Of a stretch of DNA of 26,694 nucleotides, positions 1 to 8,578 are shown in pieces. Position 1 is the stretch's first letter, and every line of letters starts with the position of its first letter. The notes under the pieces are model-generated. The model ran no database searches. It was not told where the DNA came from and saw nothing but the letters and a program-made list of their open reading frames with translations. The position numbers were made by a program, and so were the translations under genes. Where the stretch lies: positions 8,407 to 35,100 of IMG/VR virus record IMGVR_UViG_3300030110_003230, one strand, 5' to 3'. This stretch comes from a virus.

Positions 1-8
1 TAATTACT

Positions 9-2258
9 TCAAGACTTGCCTCGCTTACCCCGTTTGCTAGGAGCTGGTCGTTTGTTATCTCCTGAGAAGTTTGGGAAGAGTTGTTGGAGTATGCCTGGCT
101 GTTGTTGCTCGAAGGCATATAAGTCTGCTGACCCCCGTTGCTGTATGGGGTTGTTTGTTGGAATCCGTAATTGGCTTGGTCTGCTGCTGGAGTCGCTGCT
201 GACTGTTGACCCTGGAACGGGAACTGGACTGGTGAACTCAGGAGTCCTACCACCTTCGTAAATGCGTCCTTGTATGGGTTCTCCGCTTGTGGGGCTGCCT
301 GTTGTGTCTGGGGCTGATACTGCGTAGGGTTGTATTGGATTCCTTGTACCCCCATCTGGGCTTGCACTTGTGGTGCTGGAGCCTGTGTTGCCTGTGTTGG
401 GGCTACCCATTGCTGGGAAGTCGCCACGGAAGGAGCTTGGGCTGTTTGAGGAGCCACGTAGCTGCTCTGCTGGGTCGGGGATGCTTGGGGTGCTGATTGG
501 GTCTGAGCTGCGGTAGCGTCCTGCATAAGTTACCTCTTTCTGGAGTGATTCTAATGTTCTGTATAAGAATGGAGTTAAATCCAAACGTGGGTCAGCCGCC
601 ATCGGTAAGTTAGGCTGCTGAGGGTGGGGAGTTCTCATTTCTTGATTTATTAAGTCAATAAATGATGAATATGCCCTTTGTACCTCACCTACCATTCTAA
701 ACGGAAAACCAGATAGCATTGCTGCAACTTCGTCGTCTGTTTTCGAAGGAAATAGGTACTTCAGTGCTTCTATACTATCAACCCCCAATTCTTGAAGGTT
801 TCTTGTAAATATAGAAGAGTTGACTTTATCTTGAGTTGTATCCTCATAAACAGGACCCATCCATCTCCAAAGAACCGTTCTATCTCCATCAGGAGCTAGT
901 CCTAGTACACCATCTGGGATTTCTCTTGTCTGTACCGCAGTATCAATAGCTTGCTGAAGTTTTTGTTCATATTTAATTTTCTGTTTTTCATATTTTTCTA
1001 AAACTTTTGGATCTTCATCATTTTCTGGTAATTCAGGATATTTTATACCTGATACATAAGCTAAGGATTTTCTAAAAATTTGCTCTTCTTGGAAAATAAT
1101 TAATTCAAAAACTTTGCAAATTCCATACTGATAAATCTGTAAACATTTTTTCTTTGCGGTTGCACTTACACGTCCATAAGCAGATTTAATTTCTGTAGCT
1201 GTTACGTTAGTGATACTTAAATCATCTATTCCTCCAAGGGCTAATCTAATTTCACTTCTTAATTGTTCTGAGAATCTTGCTTGGTCAGAACTTACAGCAT
1301 TAGGAGTTATGAATCCAACTCTATCTGAAGGTTCTAAATTTGCTATAACTCTTGGAACTCGCATGCCACTTCCAGGTCTGCCTGAATATCCTGGCTGCTG
1401 TCTTGTTACTGGATCTTGTTTATATGTAGAACTAAATAAATCAACATTAGAAGCAAATCCTGATTGACTAGATATACTTGGTCTTTGTGATGTTTCAGAA
1501 TCACTTTCTACAATGTCTTGTTTTGGTCTAGATGATAGAAGAGTTGGATTACCAAAGAATGATAAGTTTGCTCTAATATTTTTTACCATCTCATCATGAG
1601 CTGTAATTTGATTTGCAATAAATTCAAATTCACCTGAACCATCTGTTCCAAAAGCATCAGGATTATTAAACACTTCAACACATGGAATAAACTCCATAGT
1701 ATTTTCTACAGTTTTTTTATCAAAAGATGCAAAATTTGTATTTTCTTGATCAAACTTTATTTCTTGTTCACTATGGTATTCTTCTATTTCTGTAGCAGTT
1801 ATTTTTAATCTCATATATCTTTTATCTGTATTTAAACCAACTCCAGCAAAACCTTTTGAGGATTTAACCTTATATGGATAAATAATAATTACTTCTTCCA
1901 GTTCTCCATCAGTAGAATAATAAGTTCTATAAGACTCTTTATTAAACCAGTAAATTCTATAAGATTTTTTTGTAGGTCTTATATAAAATAATCCTTTTCC
2001 ATAAGCTAGAAATCTATCCCATATTGCATCTAATCTAGCATCTAATTGATTAAACTTTATAACCTGCTGAATAAAATCAAATCTCTGTGTTCCAAAATTA
2101 TCTTGTTGCGGATAAAACTCAACTCCCTGTCTTATACCAAACATTTTCATTTGGGATAAGTGAGAACTAATCAACATTGTGTCTGCTGTTCCTTTCCCAT
2201 CACGATTGATGACAGACTTGATCATGTCATCTAGAACAGCTTTACTATTACTCTCCAT
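9..2258 (-). CDS. Phage portal protein with long low-complexity C-terminal tail
   Basis: Probable portal, the dodecameric ring at the capsid vertex through which TerL pumps DNA. It is 749 aa, and the call rests on size, position as last gene after TerL in the packaging module, and an alpha-helical middle (about residues 330-450: RFSEQLRSEIRLALGG, then Lys/Glu-rich helices) that fits podovirus-like portals. From about residue 573 the protein changes to Pro/Ser/Thr/Gly/Gln-rich sequence ending in a basic tip (KRGKRGKS). The DNA for this tail is about half G+C, against about 30% for the rest. The start lies 16 bp after the AbrB-like gene, with AAAGGGATCT upstream as a possible ribosome site. The portal call is good but not based on a diagnostic motif, and the tail is longer than in standard portals. 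Confidence 0.75.
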   Translation of the reverse strand: MESNSKAVLDDMIKSVINRDGKGTADTMLISSHLSQMKMFGIRQGVEFYPQQDNFGTQRFDFIQQVIKFNQLDARLDAIWDRFLAYGKGLFYIRPTKKSYRIYWFNKESYRTYYSTDGELEEVIIIYPYKVKSSKGFAGVGLNTDKRYMRLKITATEIEEYHSEQEIKFDQENTNFASFDKKTVENTMEFIPCVEVFNNPDAFGTDGSGEFEFIANQITAHDEMVKNIRANLSFFGNPTLLSSRPKQDIVESDSETSQRPSISSQSGFASNVDLFSSTYKQDPVTRQQPGYSGRPGSGMRVPRVIANLEPSDRVGFITPNAVSSDQARFSEQLRSEIRLALGGIDDLSITNVTATEIKSAYGRVSATAKKKCLQIYQYGICKVFELIIFQEEQIFRKSLAYVSGIKYPELPENDEDPKVLEKYEKQKIKYEQKLQQAIDTAVQTREIPDGVLGLAPDGDRTVLWRWMGPVYEDTTQDKVNSSIFTRNLQELGVDSIEALKYLFPSKTDDEVAAMLSGFPFRMVGEVQRAYSSFIDLINQEMRTPHPQQPNLPMAADPRLDLTPFLYRTLESLQKEVTYAGRYRSSDPISTPSIPDPAEQLRGSSNSPSSFRGDFPAMGSPNTGNTGSSTTSASPDGGTRNPIQPYAVSAPDTTGSPTSGEPIQGRIYEGGRTPEFTSPVPVPGSTVSSDSSSRPSQLRIPTNNPIQQRGSADLYAFEQQQPGILQQLFPNFSGDNKRPAPSKRGKRGKS

Positions 2259-2274
2259 TAATTAGATCCCTTTG

Positions 2275-2460
2275 TTATTGGTCAATGTCATAACCAGCAT
2301 GTAATCTCTTAAAAGTAATTACATCCCCTTCAACTTCAACATCAAATCTCTCATTGGGTTGAAGTGCCATGTCATGACATAACTCATCAGGTAATGAAAT
2401 CACTGCTGAACCATAAGCATCTTGCTCAAGTTCAAGTTTGTAAAAAGTTGGTTCTGGCAT
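2275..2460 (-). CDS. Small AbrB/MazE-type (SpoVT-AbrB fold) DNA-binding protein
   Basis: This 61-aa protein is mostly one swapped-hairpin AbrB domain. Residues about 16-52 carry the family pattern: GSAVISLPDEL (strand, then LP-E/D-L turn), a short helix, LQPNERFDVEVEGD, and a closing strand VITFKRL. AbrB/MazE proteins dimerise and bind DNA, acting as transition-state regulators or antitoxins. No toxin gene lies next to it; its neighbours are TerL upstream (24-bp gap) and the portal downstream (16-bp gap). It could regulate the late operon or bind DNA during packaging. The fold call is fairly secure, the role is inference. Confidence 0.7.
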   Translation of the reverse strand: MPEPTFYKLELEQDAYGSAVISLPDELCHDMALQPNERFDVEVEGDVITFKRLHAGYDIDQ

Positions 2461-2484
2461 TGTTAATACTTCTAGTTTAAATCC

Positions 2485-4008
2485 TCAATACTCTAACTCA
2501 AGTTTTCCACGAGTCATTAACCCATTACATAGCCAAACTAAAGCGTCTACGCAATCATCATGTGAGCTAACCCCAAAATTTACAATCTCATCTGTCAATG
2601 CTCCAAACTTCCTATATTTATTAAAAATAATCTTTCTTTGTTCAAAAAGTCCCATTATTCCTCGAAATCTTGCAACTTTATCTCCACGGAATCCTTTCAC
2701 GGGATGCCAAATTAAATTATACAAACCTTGTTCTGTTTGGCATATTCTTTTGAAGTCTGCTTCTAAAGATGCCTGATAAGCAACTGCTTCAGACCACACA
2801 TGTAATGAGTTTCCAGTAGGAAAGTAATTTTTACCATCTTTCATTATTACTCCCCACTCTTCCATCATTTCCATTAAAAGTTCTAATTTTTCTAAATTTC
2901 CCATCACCCTAACTCGTTTACAGTCAATAATATGGATTTTATCTTTTACTCTTCCACCCATAACAAAAACTGTATAATCATTCCGTTCTCTTACTCCTGC
3001 AGATAAATCAACACCAACTCCTAAAGCATCAAAATCTGTAGATATTGCTCCTTTAACAATTAAGTCTGGAGATAAAGATAGTTCACTAGTTTGTACAACT
3101 TGATTTTGATATTGAAAACTAAATGCAACTGGAGCTATTCTTCTTCTATCACTTAGATAATCTAAAGACCACATGTCAGGCCAGTAAGATATTTCTTCTC
3201 CTTCTTTATCAACAGTAATTGCAGATTGTACTATTTGTTTCCAACCACTAGAAGGTAAAAAAGTTGTGCTGTGAATATCATCATGTCTAAATCTAGTTCC
3301 TAAACAAATAGCTCTTGCACCTTCAAACATAGTAGGGACAATAACCGCATTCCAGTTATCTTCCATAGCTTGTCGAATATCTTTATTTTTAATATCATCT
3401 GCACTTTTTATTGCGTCATCAATTATACAAAGATGTGATCTTTTTGAGGTAACAGCACCTTTTAATCCTGCACAACATACACTAAATTCCTCTTCTCCAG
3501 TAGATTTAATTCCTGCAAATTTCCAATCAATACTCCAATATTCGTTTGAATTTATTCCTTTAGCAATTTTTACTGTAGGAAAAATTTCTTTATATATTTT
3601 ACTTTCTTCAATAATTCTTTTTATGGCTGCACTCTTTGGTCTAGCTACATCAACTGTATAAGATATATATAAAATTTTCAAAGGCATTTTATTTGTAGCA
3701 TGAACACCAATAGCCCATGCTGTATATAAACCTAATACGGTAGATTTAGCAGATCCTCTAGGAGCAAGTATGTCAACATTAGGACCAGCAATACTTTTAA
3801 GACATTCACTATCATCTCCTGTACATAAGAATTTGTGCCACTCAAGGTGATGTGCAGCTGGAGGTTTTCCCCCTACAACATCACAAAAATATGCAAAATT
3901 TTTTCTAGCTTTTTCTACATCAACATTAGAAGTTTTTTTAACTACTTGTTGTTTTGCAGCTGCTCTAGCTGTACGTCTATAGACGCTATATATACTGGTT
4001 CCTGCCAT
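2485..4008 (-). CDS. terL: Terminase large subunit (TerL)
   Basis: This is the DNA-packaging motor ATPase and nuclease, 507 aa, the usual family length. The Walker A motif is APRGSAKST (residues 82-90), Walker B is LCIIDD (193-198), and a motif III-like CLGTR lies at 235-239. The C-terminal RNase H-like nuclease shows the expected acidic triad: D334 in GVGVDLSAG, E408 in VWSEAVA, and the DD/D cluster in SHDDCVDAL (484-488). The protein is intact and acts with the portal encoded two genes downstream. No SD sequence is obvious before the ATG. A candidate small subunit is encoded far away on the other strand (24215-24679). Confidence 0.95.
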   Translation of the reverse strand: MAGTSIYSVYRRTARAAAKQQVVKKTSNVDVEKARKNFAYFCDVVGGKPPAAHHLEWHKFLCTGDDSECLKSIAGPNVDILAPRGSAKSTVLGLYTAWAIGVHATNKMPLKILYISYTVDVARPKSAAIKRIIEESKIYKEIFPTVKIAKGINSNEYWSIDWKFAGIKSTGEEEFSVCCAGLKGAVTSKRSHLCIIDDAIKSADDIKNKDIRQAMEDNWNAVIVPTMFEGARAICLGTRFRHDDIHSTTFLPSSGWKQIVQSAITVDKEGEEISYWPDMWSLDYLSDRRRIAPVAFSFQYQNQVVQTSELSLSPDLIVKGAISTDFDALGVGVDLSAGVRERNDYTVFVMGGRVKDKIHIIDCKRVRVMGNLEKLELLMEMMEEWGVIMKDGKNYFPTGNSLHVWSEAVAYQASLEADFKRICQTEQGLYNLIWHPVKGFRGDKVARFRGIMGLFEQRKIIFNKYRKFGALTDEIVNFGVSSHDDCVDALVWLCNGLMTRGKLELEY

Positions 4009-4026
4009 AAACGTAGCTTAGCGTAT

Positions 4027-4608
4027 TTATCCCAGATTGTAATTAACAATGCATCTAATCTTATTAGTACATTGTTGAGCAGTATGATAATGAGAACCAT
4101 CAAACAGTACTACTCGACCCTGCTTTGGGGTGACTCTTTGTTTTTCTGTATAGATATCTGATTCTTCTTTCTCGTTATAAATAACTGTATCACCATCAGC
4201 AGTACATACATAATAAAGAACAACTAAATGTTTCATATCATCAATATCTATATGAGGAGTATCATCTTCTCGACTTTTTAAATTTAAAGGAAATTGTAAA
4301 AAAGATCTCCCTTGGAGAACACCTGCTTGAGGAATGTTTAATGTGTAGCAAGCATGTCTTAGTAAAGGTAAAAATAAATCATGAAAATCACTAATAATTT
4401 CACTTGAATTATCATCGTCAAGATCTACATATACGTGCGAAAGTCCAGGGCGACCTTGATTACCTTCTTCATATGCTGCTGTCACATCATCAATGTAGTA
4501 CCAAGGAAAAACACAATCATTATGTTCTTCTTGCCCCATTAAAATATTTTTAATTGTTTCTTGATAATCTAAATCTATAAAATCATCAATTACTATAATT
4601 TCATCCAC
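4027..4608 (-). CDS. 2-oxoglutarate/Fe(II)-dependent oxygenase family protein
   Basis: This 193-aa protein has the facial-triad pattern of 2OG-Fe(II) dioxygenases: HxD at H119/D121 (PHIDID) and a distal His, probably H175, in LFDGSHYHTAQ. A basic residue, R185, lies ten residues on and would bind the 2-oxoglutarate carboxylate. The N-terminal DDFIDLDYQETIKNIL resembles the start of many phage prolyl-hydroxylase-like members. Such enzymes hydroxylate proteins, nucleic acids or small molecules, and the substrate here is unknown. It sits inside the virion operon, 18 bp before TerL and directly after the coiled-coil gene, so modification of a virion or host protein late in infection is a reasonable guess. 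Confidence 0.8.
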   Translation of the reverse strand: MDEIIVIDDFIDLDYQETIKNILMGQEEHNDCVFPWYYIDDVTAAYEEGNQGRPGLSHVYVDLDDDNSSEIISDFHDLFLPLLRHACYTLNIPQAGVLQGRSFLQFPLNLKSREDDTPHIDIDDMKHLVVLYYVCTADGDTVIYNEKEESDIYTEKQRVTPKQGRVVLFDGSHYHTAQQCTNKIRCIVNYNLG

Positions 4609-4609
4609 T

Positions 4610-5095
4610 TTAAGATTCTTCTTGAAGTATTTTTGTCCAAACTCCCATTGAAGCTTCCTGTAATGGTCCTTCTATTGGATCATCTCTAAATATAGATAAC
4701 ATTTCACGTAAAGCTCTATCTGCACCTGCAAGAATTAAACCTTGTTTATCTTGTAAGATTTTTTTATCTTCAATCTGTTTTATTGCACCACGTAATTCTT
4801 TTTGTAACATTGCTATTCTTGCTGCACCCATATCTTGTTTAACAATTCCCATATCAATCGCATCACGTAATTTACCTATATCAACTCTCATGTTATCTAT
4901 TTCAGATTCTAAAACTTGATTAAAATCACGTTTTTTAAATTCTTTTATAGACCACTCATTACATTCCACTACCGTCCCTTGGAATCCTAAAAATCTGGCA
5001 AATAAATATATCTGTATTGGACTTGATGCTTTTTTACAAAATTCAAGATAGGATTCACGATCTTTGTTTGATAAAGTGTGAATCCATTTCTTCAT
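4610..5095 (-). CDS. Coiled-coil protein of the virion operon (unknown)
   Basis: No family recognised. The 161-aa protein is mostly helical and charged. A long heptad-like stretch runs from about residue 60 to 125 (EIDNMRVDIGKLRDAID through ALRGAIKQIEDKK-type sequence). The first 55 residues are a compact Trp/Phe-containing segment. It overlaps the preceding gene by 4 bp and ends one base before the oxygenase gene, so it is translated with the late operon. Scaffold, ejection or connector-associated roles are possible but not shown. Confidence 0.7.
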   Translation of the reverse strand: MKKWIHTLSNKDRESYLEFCKKASSPIQIYLFARFLGFQGTVVECNEWSIKEFKKRDFNQVLESEIDNMRVDIGKLRDAIDMGIVKQDMGAARIAMLQKELRGAIKQIEDKKILQDKQGLILAGADRALREMLSIFRDDPIEGPLQEASMGVWTKILQEES

Positions 5096-5580
5096 GTTCT
5101 GTATTGGCTCTGTGCCTGATCATAATCTCTATTCTCTTTATAGCGACGAAACATCTCTCTTTGCAAGTCTGTTGTTCTTTGTTCCTTACCTGTTTCTCTT
5201 GTCAATGATCTATCTTGCTCACCTGCAGTCTCTAATCCTCTTCTATATTGAAGACCAGTTTCTGCAACTTCTGCACGACGTTCTTGACCAGAGACTCTAG
5301 CACTTGCACGATTTTCTTCTGCTGTTTTAGAAAGAGTCAAACGATCTTCTGCAGCTGCTGCCTGACCACGACGTATGTCTTGACCAGTAAAGAAATCTGC
5401 ATTAGTTCTATCTAACTGAGCACCCAACTCCATATTCAACCTTTGTTGCTTTCCACTTACTTCATTCAAAGCAGCCTGACTAGCTAAAGCTTGAGTAGGA
5501 ACCTGCGTTGTTGGTGCAGGTGCTGGAGCTGGTGGTGGATATATTATCTGTGGTGGTGGTGATCCTCCTCCTCCGCCCAT
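5092..5580 (-). CDS. Gly/Pro-rich N-terminus, Arg/Gln-rich repeat virion-type protein
   Basis: This 162-aa protein opens with MGGGGG and a proline/alanine run (about residues 7-26), then changes to highly charged, probably helical sequence. Degenerate repeats can be seen: GQDIRRGQ, SGQERRAEV, AGEQDRSLT and GKEQRTTDL, each starting with Gly and two or three polar residues and ending in Arg-rich helix. Gly/Pro tails of this kind occur in marine phage virion proteins. The low complexity argues against an enzyme. It overlaps the next gene by 4 bp. A structural or ejected protein is the best guess. Confidence 0.7.
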   Translation of the reverse strand: MGGGGGSPPPQIIYPPPAPAPAPTTQVPTQALASQAALNEVSGKQQRLNMELGAQLDRTNADFFTGQDIRRGQAAAAEDRLTLSKTAEENRASARVSGQERRAEVAETGLQYRRGLETAGEQDRSLTRETGKEQRTTDLQREMFRRYKENRDYDQAQSQYRT

Positions 5581-5624
5581 AATTTAAAACCTCCTATTAA
5601 TTTAAGTTTAATTCAAATAAACTT

Positions 5625-6557
5625 CTATGCCTTAAATGAGGCATTTGCAAATCTTACATTCCTTGCAAGAGTTGTCTGTGGTGCTCCAAATTCATTAGCA
5701 GCTTTCTGTTGTTCTGCTACAGCTTTTGCTCTCTCTGCTTCTGATAATGCAGCTATACCTTGTTGAGCCTGCTTAGCAGTCATAATATCTTGAATCTTAG
5801 TCGGTGTTGCTTCTAATTGAAATTTTCCTCTAATAAATCTATTTTGTGCATCTTCAGCAGCTTTGTTTAGATACATCTGTCTTACAGGTTCTGTAAGAGC
5901 ATAAGTACCAAATCCCTCTATTGCAGCCTTCCTAGCTCTGCTAAATGCTCTTTTATCTTCTCTATCTGCAAGTTTATCTTGCAAATCAACATACTCTTCT
6001 GAAATCTCTGATAAAGTTAGTGGTTCTCCAAATTCTTGTTCTACTTGTTTTTGAGCTGTTAATAACTGTGAAGGACTTAATTTAATATTAGCTGTATCTG
6101 TCGGATCAAACTTTTCTATTCCTTTATATGGATCATAATAAACTCTACCCTCAGCAGTCTTTACATATCCACCACCCATTTTATCTAAATCTGTTTCTTT
6201 ACCTCTTATCAACATATTAAATTTATCTAGTGCACCAGCGGCCATCGCCTTTACACCTTTAGGTCTTTCTTTATCAAGTAGTACATATTCTCCCTCAATC
6301 ATTTTTAATTCCTTATCTTCAGGAATATTCAGACGGAGTTTTGTATCAGTATCACCAAACAAATTCTGAGGTAGATTTTGCTTACCACCATACAACTCAA
6401 TAAAGTCTTCATAAGTGACTGGCATTTCTTTATCTTTTAACTTCTTACCACTTCTTTCCTGAAAAAACTTATTTAGATCAACCTGATTACCAGTAGATGT
6501 GTCTAATCCTTTTGATGGAAAAGGAAGTTGGTAAAAATTACTGTCGTGTTCAGACAT
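5625..6557 (-). CDS. Unrecognised virion-operon protein, 310 aa
   Basis: No domain recognised. The protein is soluble and charged, with an N-terminal half of mixed strands (for example KLRLNIPEDKELKMIEGEYVLL, about 70-93) and a helical Lys/Ala/Glu-rich C-terminal half (from about 180, including LSEAERAKAVAEQQKAANEF). It lacks a signal peptide and membrane segments. The start is 2 bp from the stop of the upstream gene, suggesting translational coupling. The location between Gly-rich virion-like proteins suggests a structural or internal head protein. Confidence 0.7.
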   Translation of the reverse strand: MSEHDSNFYQLPFPSKGLDTSTGNQVDLNKFFQERSGKKLKDKEMPVTYEDFIELYGGKQNLPQNLFGDTDTKLRLNIPEDKELKMIEGEYVLLDKERPKGVKAMAAGALDKFNMLIRGKETDLDKMGGGYVKTAEGRVYYDPYKGIEKFDPTDTANIKLSPSQLLTAQKQVEQEFGEPLTLSEISEEYVDLQDKLADREDKRAFSRARKAAIEGFGTYALTEPVRQMYLNKAAEDAQNRFIRGKFQLEATPTKIQDIMTAKQAQQGIAALSEAERAKAVAEQQKAANEFGAPQTTLARNVRFANASFKA

Positions 6558-6559
6558 CT

Positions 6560-7339
6560 TTAATAGTTATATCTAGCGGTTAGAGCAGCCCCAGCTTGAT
6601 TAGCGGCTGTAGTTCCTAAGTTAAGGGCAGCTTTTTGCATATTCTCAGTTAAGTTAGCATTTGTCAAAATATTTTGTTTTATACCTGCACTAGCCATTCC
6701 TCTTGCAAACTCATCTCTCTTTGCTTGCTCAGCAAATTTTCTTACTGTAGGTAAAACAATATTTGTTGCATCTCTTAAAGCTTCAGCATCTTTAACTGTT
6801 CTAAGTCTTCTACCTGCATCTAAACCTGCTGGGTTAATTACTTGTAAAGGATCACCAAATGGAGATATACCTCCGAACTGATCCATTCCTAGTGGTAATG
6901 GAGTTCCTCCAGCTGTCATGGGTTCTCCTGTAGCAGTGTTATATCCAATTAATCCTGCAGGACCTGCAATAGCTGGTCTACCTGCAACTCTACCTCCTGT
7001 ACCTTGAGGTACTCCAAGATTTCCTGATAATATTGATGCTCCACCAACACCTGCTCCAGCAATAGCTGGTAATTTTAATAAAGCCTGAGCTGAGAGATTA
7101 CCACCAGCTGCAGCTTGTAATAATGCTTTTCCTCCAATACCTGTAAGTCCACCTGGTAATACAGCTCCTAATAATTTACCTCCAGCAAAACGTCCTAATC
7201 CTCCAGCACCTGATGCAGTTAAAGCTCCTGTACCAGCTCCTAGTAATGCAGATCCTAAATTACCTCCACTACGTCTAAATCCTTGAATGCCTCCAACTAC
7301 TGCACCGCCTGTTGCTAAAAGAGGTAATAACGCTACCAT
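6560..7339 (-). CDS. Gly/Ala-rich hydrophobic virion-type protein
   Basis: This 259-aa protein has a first half (residues 1-130) that is unusually rich in Gly, Ala and Leu with many GxxxG-like spacings (LLATGGAVVGGIQGF, LLGAGTGALTASGAGGLG). That suggests glycine-zipper helices able to insert into or pack along membranes. The C-terminal half is helical and polar (AEALRDATNIVLPTVRKFAEQ). Phage internal or ejection proteins often look like this, but no family is recognised and the inference rests on composition and operon position. Confidence 0.7.
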   Translation of the reverse strand: MVALLPLLATGGAVVGGIQGFRRSGGNLGSALLGAGTGALTASGAGGLGRFAGGKLLGAVLPGGLTGIGGKALLQAAAGGNLSAQALLKLPAIAGAGVGGASILSGNLGVPQGTGGRVAGRPAIAGPAGLIGYNTATGEPMTAGGTPLPLGMDQFGGISPFGDPLQVINPAGLDAGRRLRTVKDAEALRDATNIVLPTVRKFAEQAKRDEFARGMASAGIKQNILTNANLTENMQKAALNLGTTAANQAGAALTARYNY

Positions 7340-7392
7340 TTCTCCATTCAGTAATACTTGTTATAAATATTTTAGATTAACTATTCTTTGCT

Positions 7393-7938
7393 TTAACTAT
7401 CTTGTAGATCTTTTACGAAGTAAGCTACTTCTGCTAAATCATCTTTGACTAAATCCATATCTGTCAAATAATCAATATCATGTTTTAAATTTAAATCACA
7501 AGCAAATAATGCACTTGCTGCAGCTCCTGCTACTGGTCCTGCTATTTGTCCTAGTAATCCTGGTTTTCCTGGAGTTCCAGGTATTGTGGTCATTGGGTTT
7601 GTTCTCTGTTGGAAGATACCAAAGCCTGGAGTTATTTCTGAATATCCACCTTCAAATTGATCAGAGAATTTTTCTGCTTTAGCTCCTGTACTTCCTTCAT
7701 CAAATTTAAAAGCATCAGGATTATCTTCAAAATATTTTGACATATTACTTGAAAAACGACTTCTAAAATTATCTGCAGAATCTTTACTAGATACAGAACC
7801 TGTTATTACTGGGGCACTAGGATTAGGGGCATCATATACTCCAGGAACTCCTTTCCTATTGAAGTAATTAGAATCCTTCATAGCGTTTACTTGATCTACA
7901 GTAAACCCACCAGTATTTACGCTTCCTAACATTCCCAT
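7393..7938 (-). CDS. Virion-type protein ending in an S74-chaperone-like stub
   Basis: This 181-aa protein starts with a Gly/Asn/Ser-rich region, then a Pro/Gly collagen-like stretch (TIPGTPGKPGLLGQIAG, about 119-135). It ends from residue 146 with ACDLNLKHDIDYL followed by LAEVAYFVKDL. The pattern C/S-D-x-x-LK-x-x-I resembles the beginning of the Peptidase_S74 intramolecular chaperone found at the end of tail fibres, but only about 36 residues are present instead of about 100. The stop is genuine in this frame, and it is unclear whether the stub is a truncation or a separate short motif. Confidence 0.65.
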   Translation of the reverse strand: MGMLGSVNTGGFTVDQVNAMKDSNYFNRKGVPGVYDAPNPSAPVITGSVSSKDSADNFRSRFSSNMSKYFEDNPDAFKFDEGSTGAKAEKFSDQFEGGYSEITPGFGIFQQRTNPMTTIPGTPGKPGLLGQIAGPVAGAAASALFACDLNLKHDIDYLTDMDLVKDDLAEVAYFVKDLQDS

Positions 7939-7971
7939 AATTCTAATTAACCTTTTTCATAATTATAGATT

Positions 7972-8577
7972 CTATAAACGTGTACCAGTTCCATAGATAC
8001 TTCTAGCAATACCTTGTACTTCTTTATTAGTTAACTCTCCAGCTTCAGTCATTACTTTTTCTGCCTCTGCTAATCTCAACATACTTTCAGCAGAATTAGG
8101 TTGATTTTTTGGAACCAAAGCATTAGCTTTTGCTTGCACCAATTGCATATCGAGTTCAAATTTTTGGTTTTGTAATTGCTGTCTTAATAAGAAATCATCC
8201 ATACCTCTATCCCCTGTTGTCCCTTGCTTTATTGGCTGACTATGTTTTGATTGTTGATCAAATACTTGATCTATAGTTTGACCTACTGGAGCAAGTCCAG
8301 CACCTATAACTCCTGTCTGTGCAACTAGTGAACCTACTTTAGGAGTTAGACTTTGTGCTCCACTTCTTAAAAATGGGTTTAATGCTGATTGAGCTACATT
8401 TGGAGCAAACTTATCTGTACCTGCTCTTAAAACTTGTCGGGTAGCTTGTGAACCTACTTGCCCCGTAACATTCATTAAAGTTGAAAAATATTTTGCAAGT
8501 GCTGAACCTGCCATTTTCTCAGCAAGTTTACCTCCAACTATTTTTGTGGCTCCTGCTGCTGCTGCTCCTGCTGCCAT
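7972..8577 (-). CDS. Ala/Gly-rich helical virion-type protein
   Basis: No family recognised. The 201-aa protein opens with an alanine/glycine run (MAAGAAAAGATKIVGG), continues with Ala/Gly/Gln/Thr-rich helices to about residue 110, then a flexible linker (KHSQPIKQGTTGDRGMDDF) and a heptad-like Gln/Leu/Glu helix (about 128-190). The pattern is like that of the 259-aa gene in the same operon, so the two may act together as internal or ejection proteins. Its start lies 1 bp from the upstream stop. Confidence 0.65.
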   Translation of the reverse strand: MAAGAAAAGATKIVGGKLAEKMAGSALAKYFSTLMNVTGQVGSQATRQVLRAGTDKFAPNVAQSALNPFLRSGAQSLTPKVGSLVAQTGVIGAGLAPVGQTIDQVFDQQSKHSQPIKQGTTGDRGMDDFLLRQQLQNQKFELDMQLVQAKANALVPKNQPNSAESMLRLAEAEKVMTEAGELTNKEVQGIARSIYGTGTRL

Positions 8578-8578
8578 G

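Noticed and set aside
16-496. Plus-strand open frames opposite the portal tail
   Set aside because: They lie antisense to the portal frame, in the GC-rich low-complexity tail where stop codons are rare. They have Cys/Leu/Trp-rich unnatural composition.
3835-4161. Plus-strand frame across the TerL start and oxygenase end
   Set aside because: Antisense to two well-supported genes, with no SD and Cys/Ser-rich composition.
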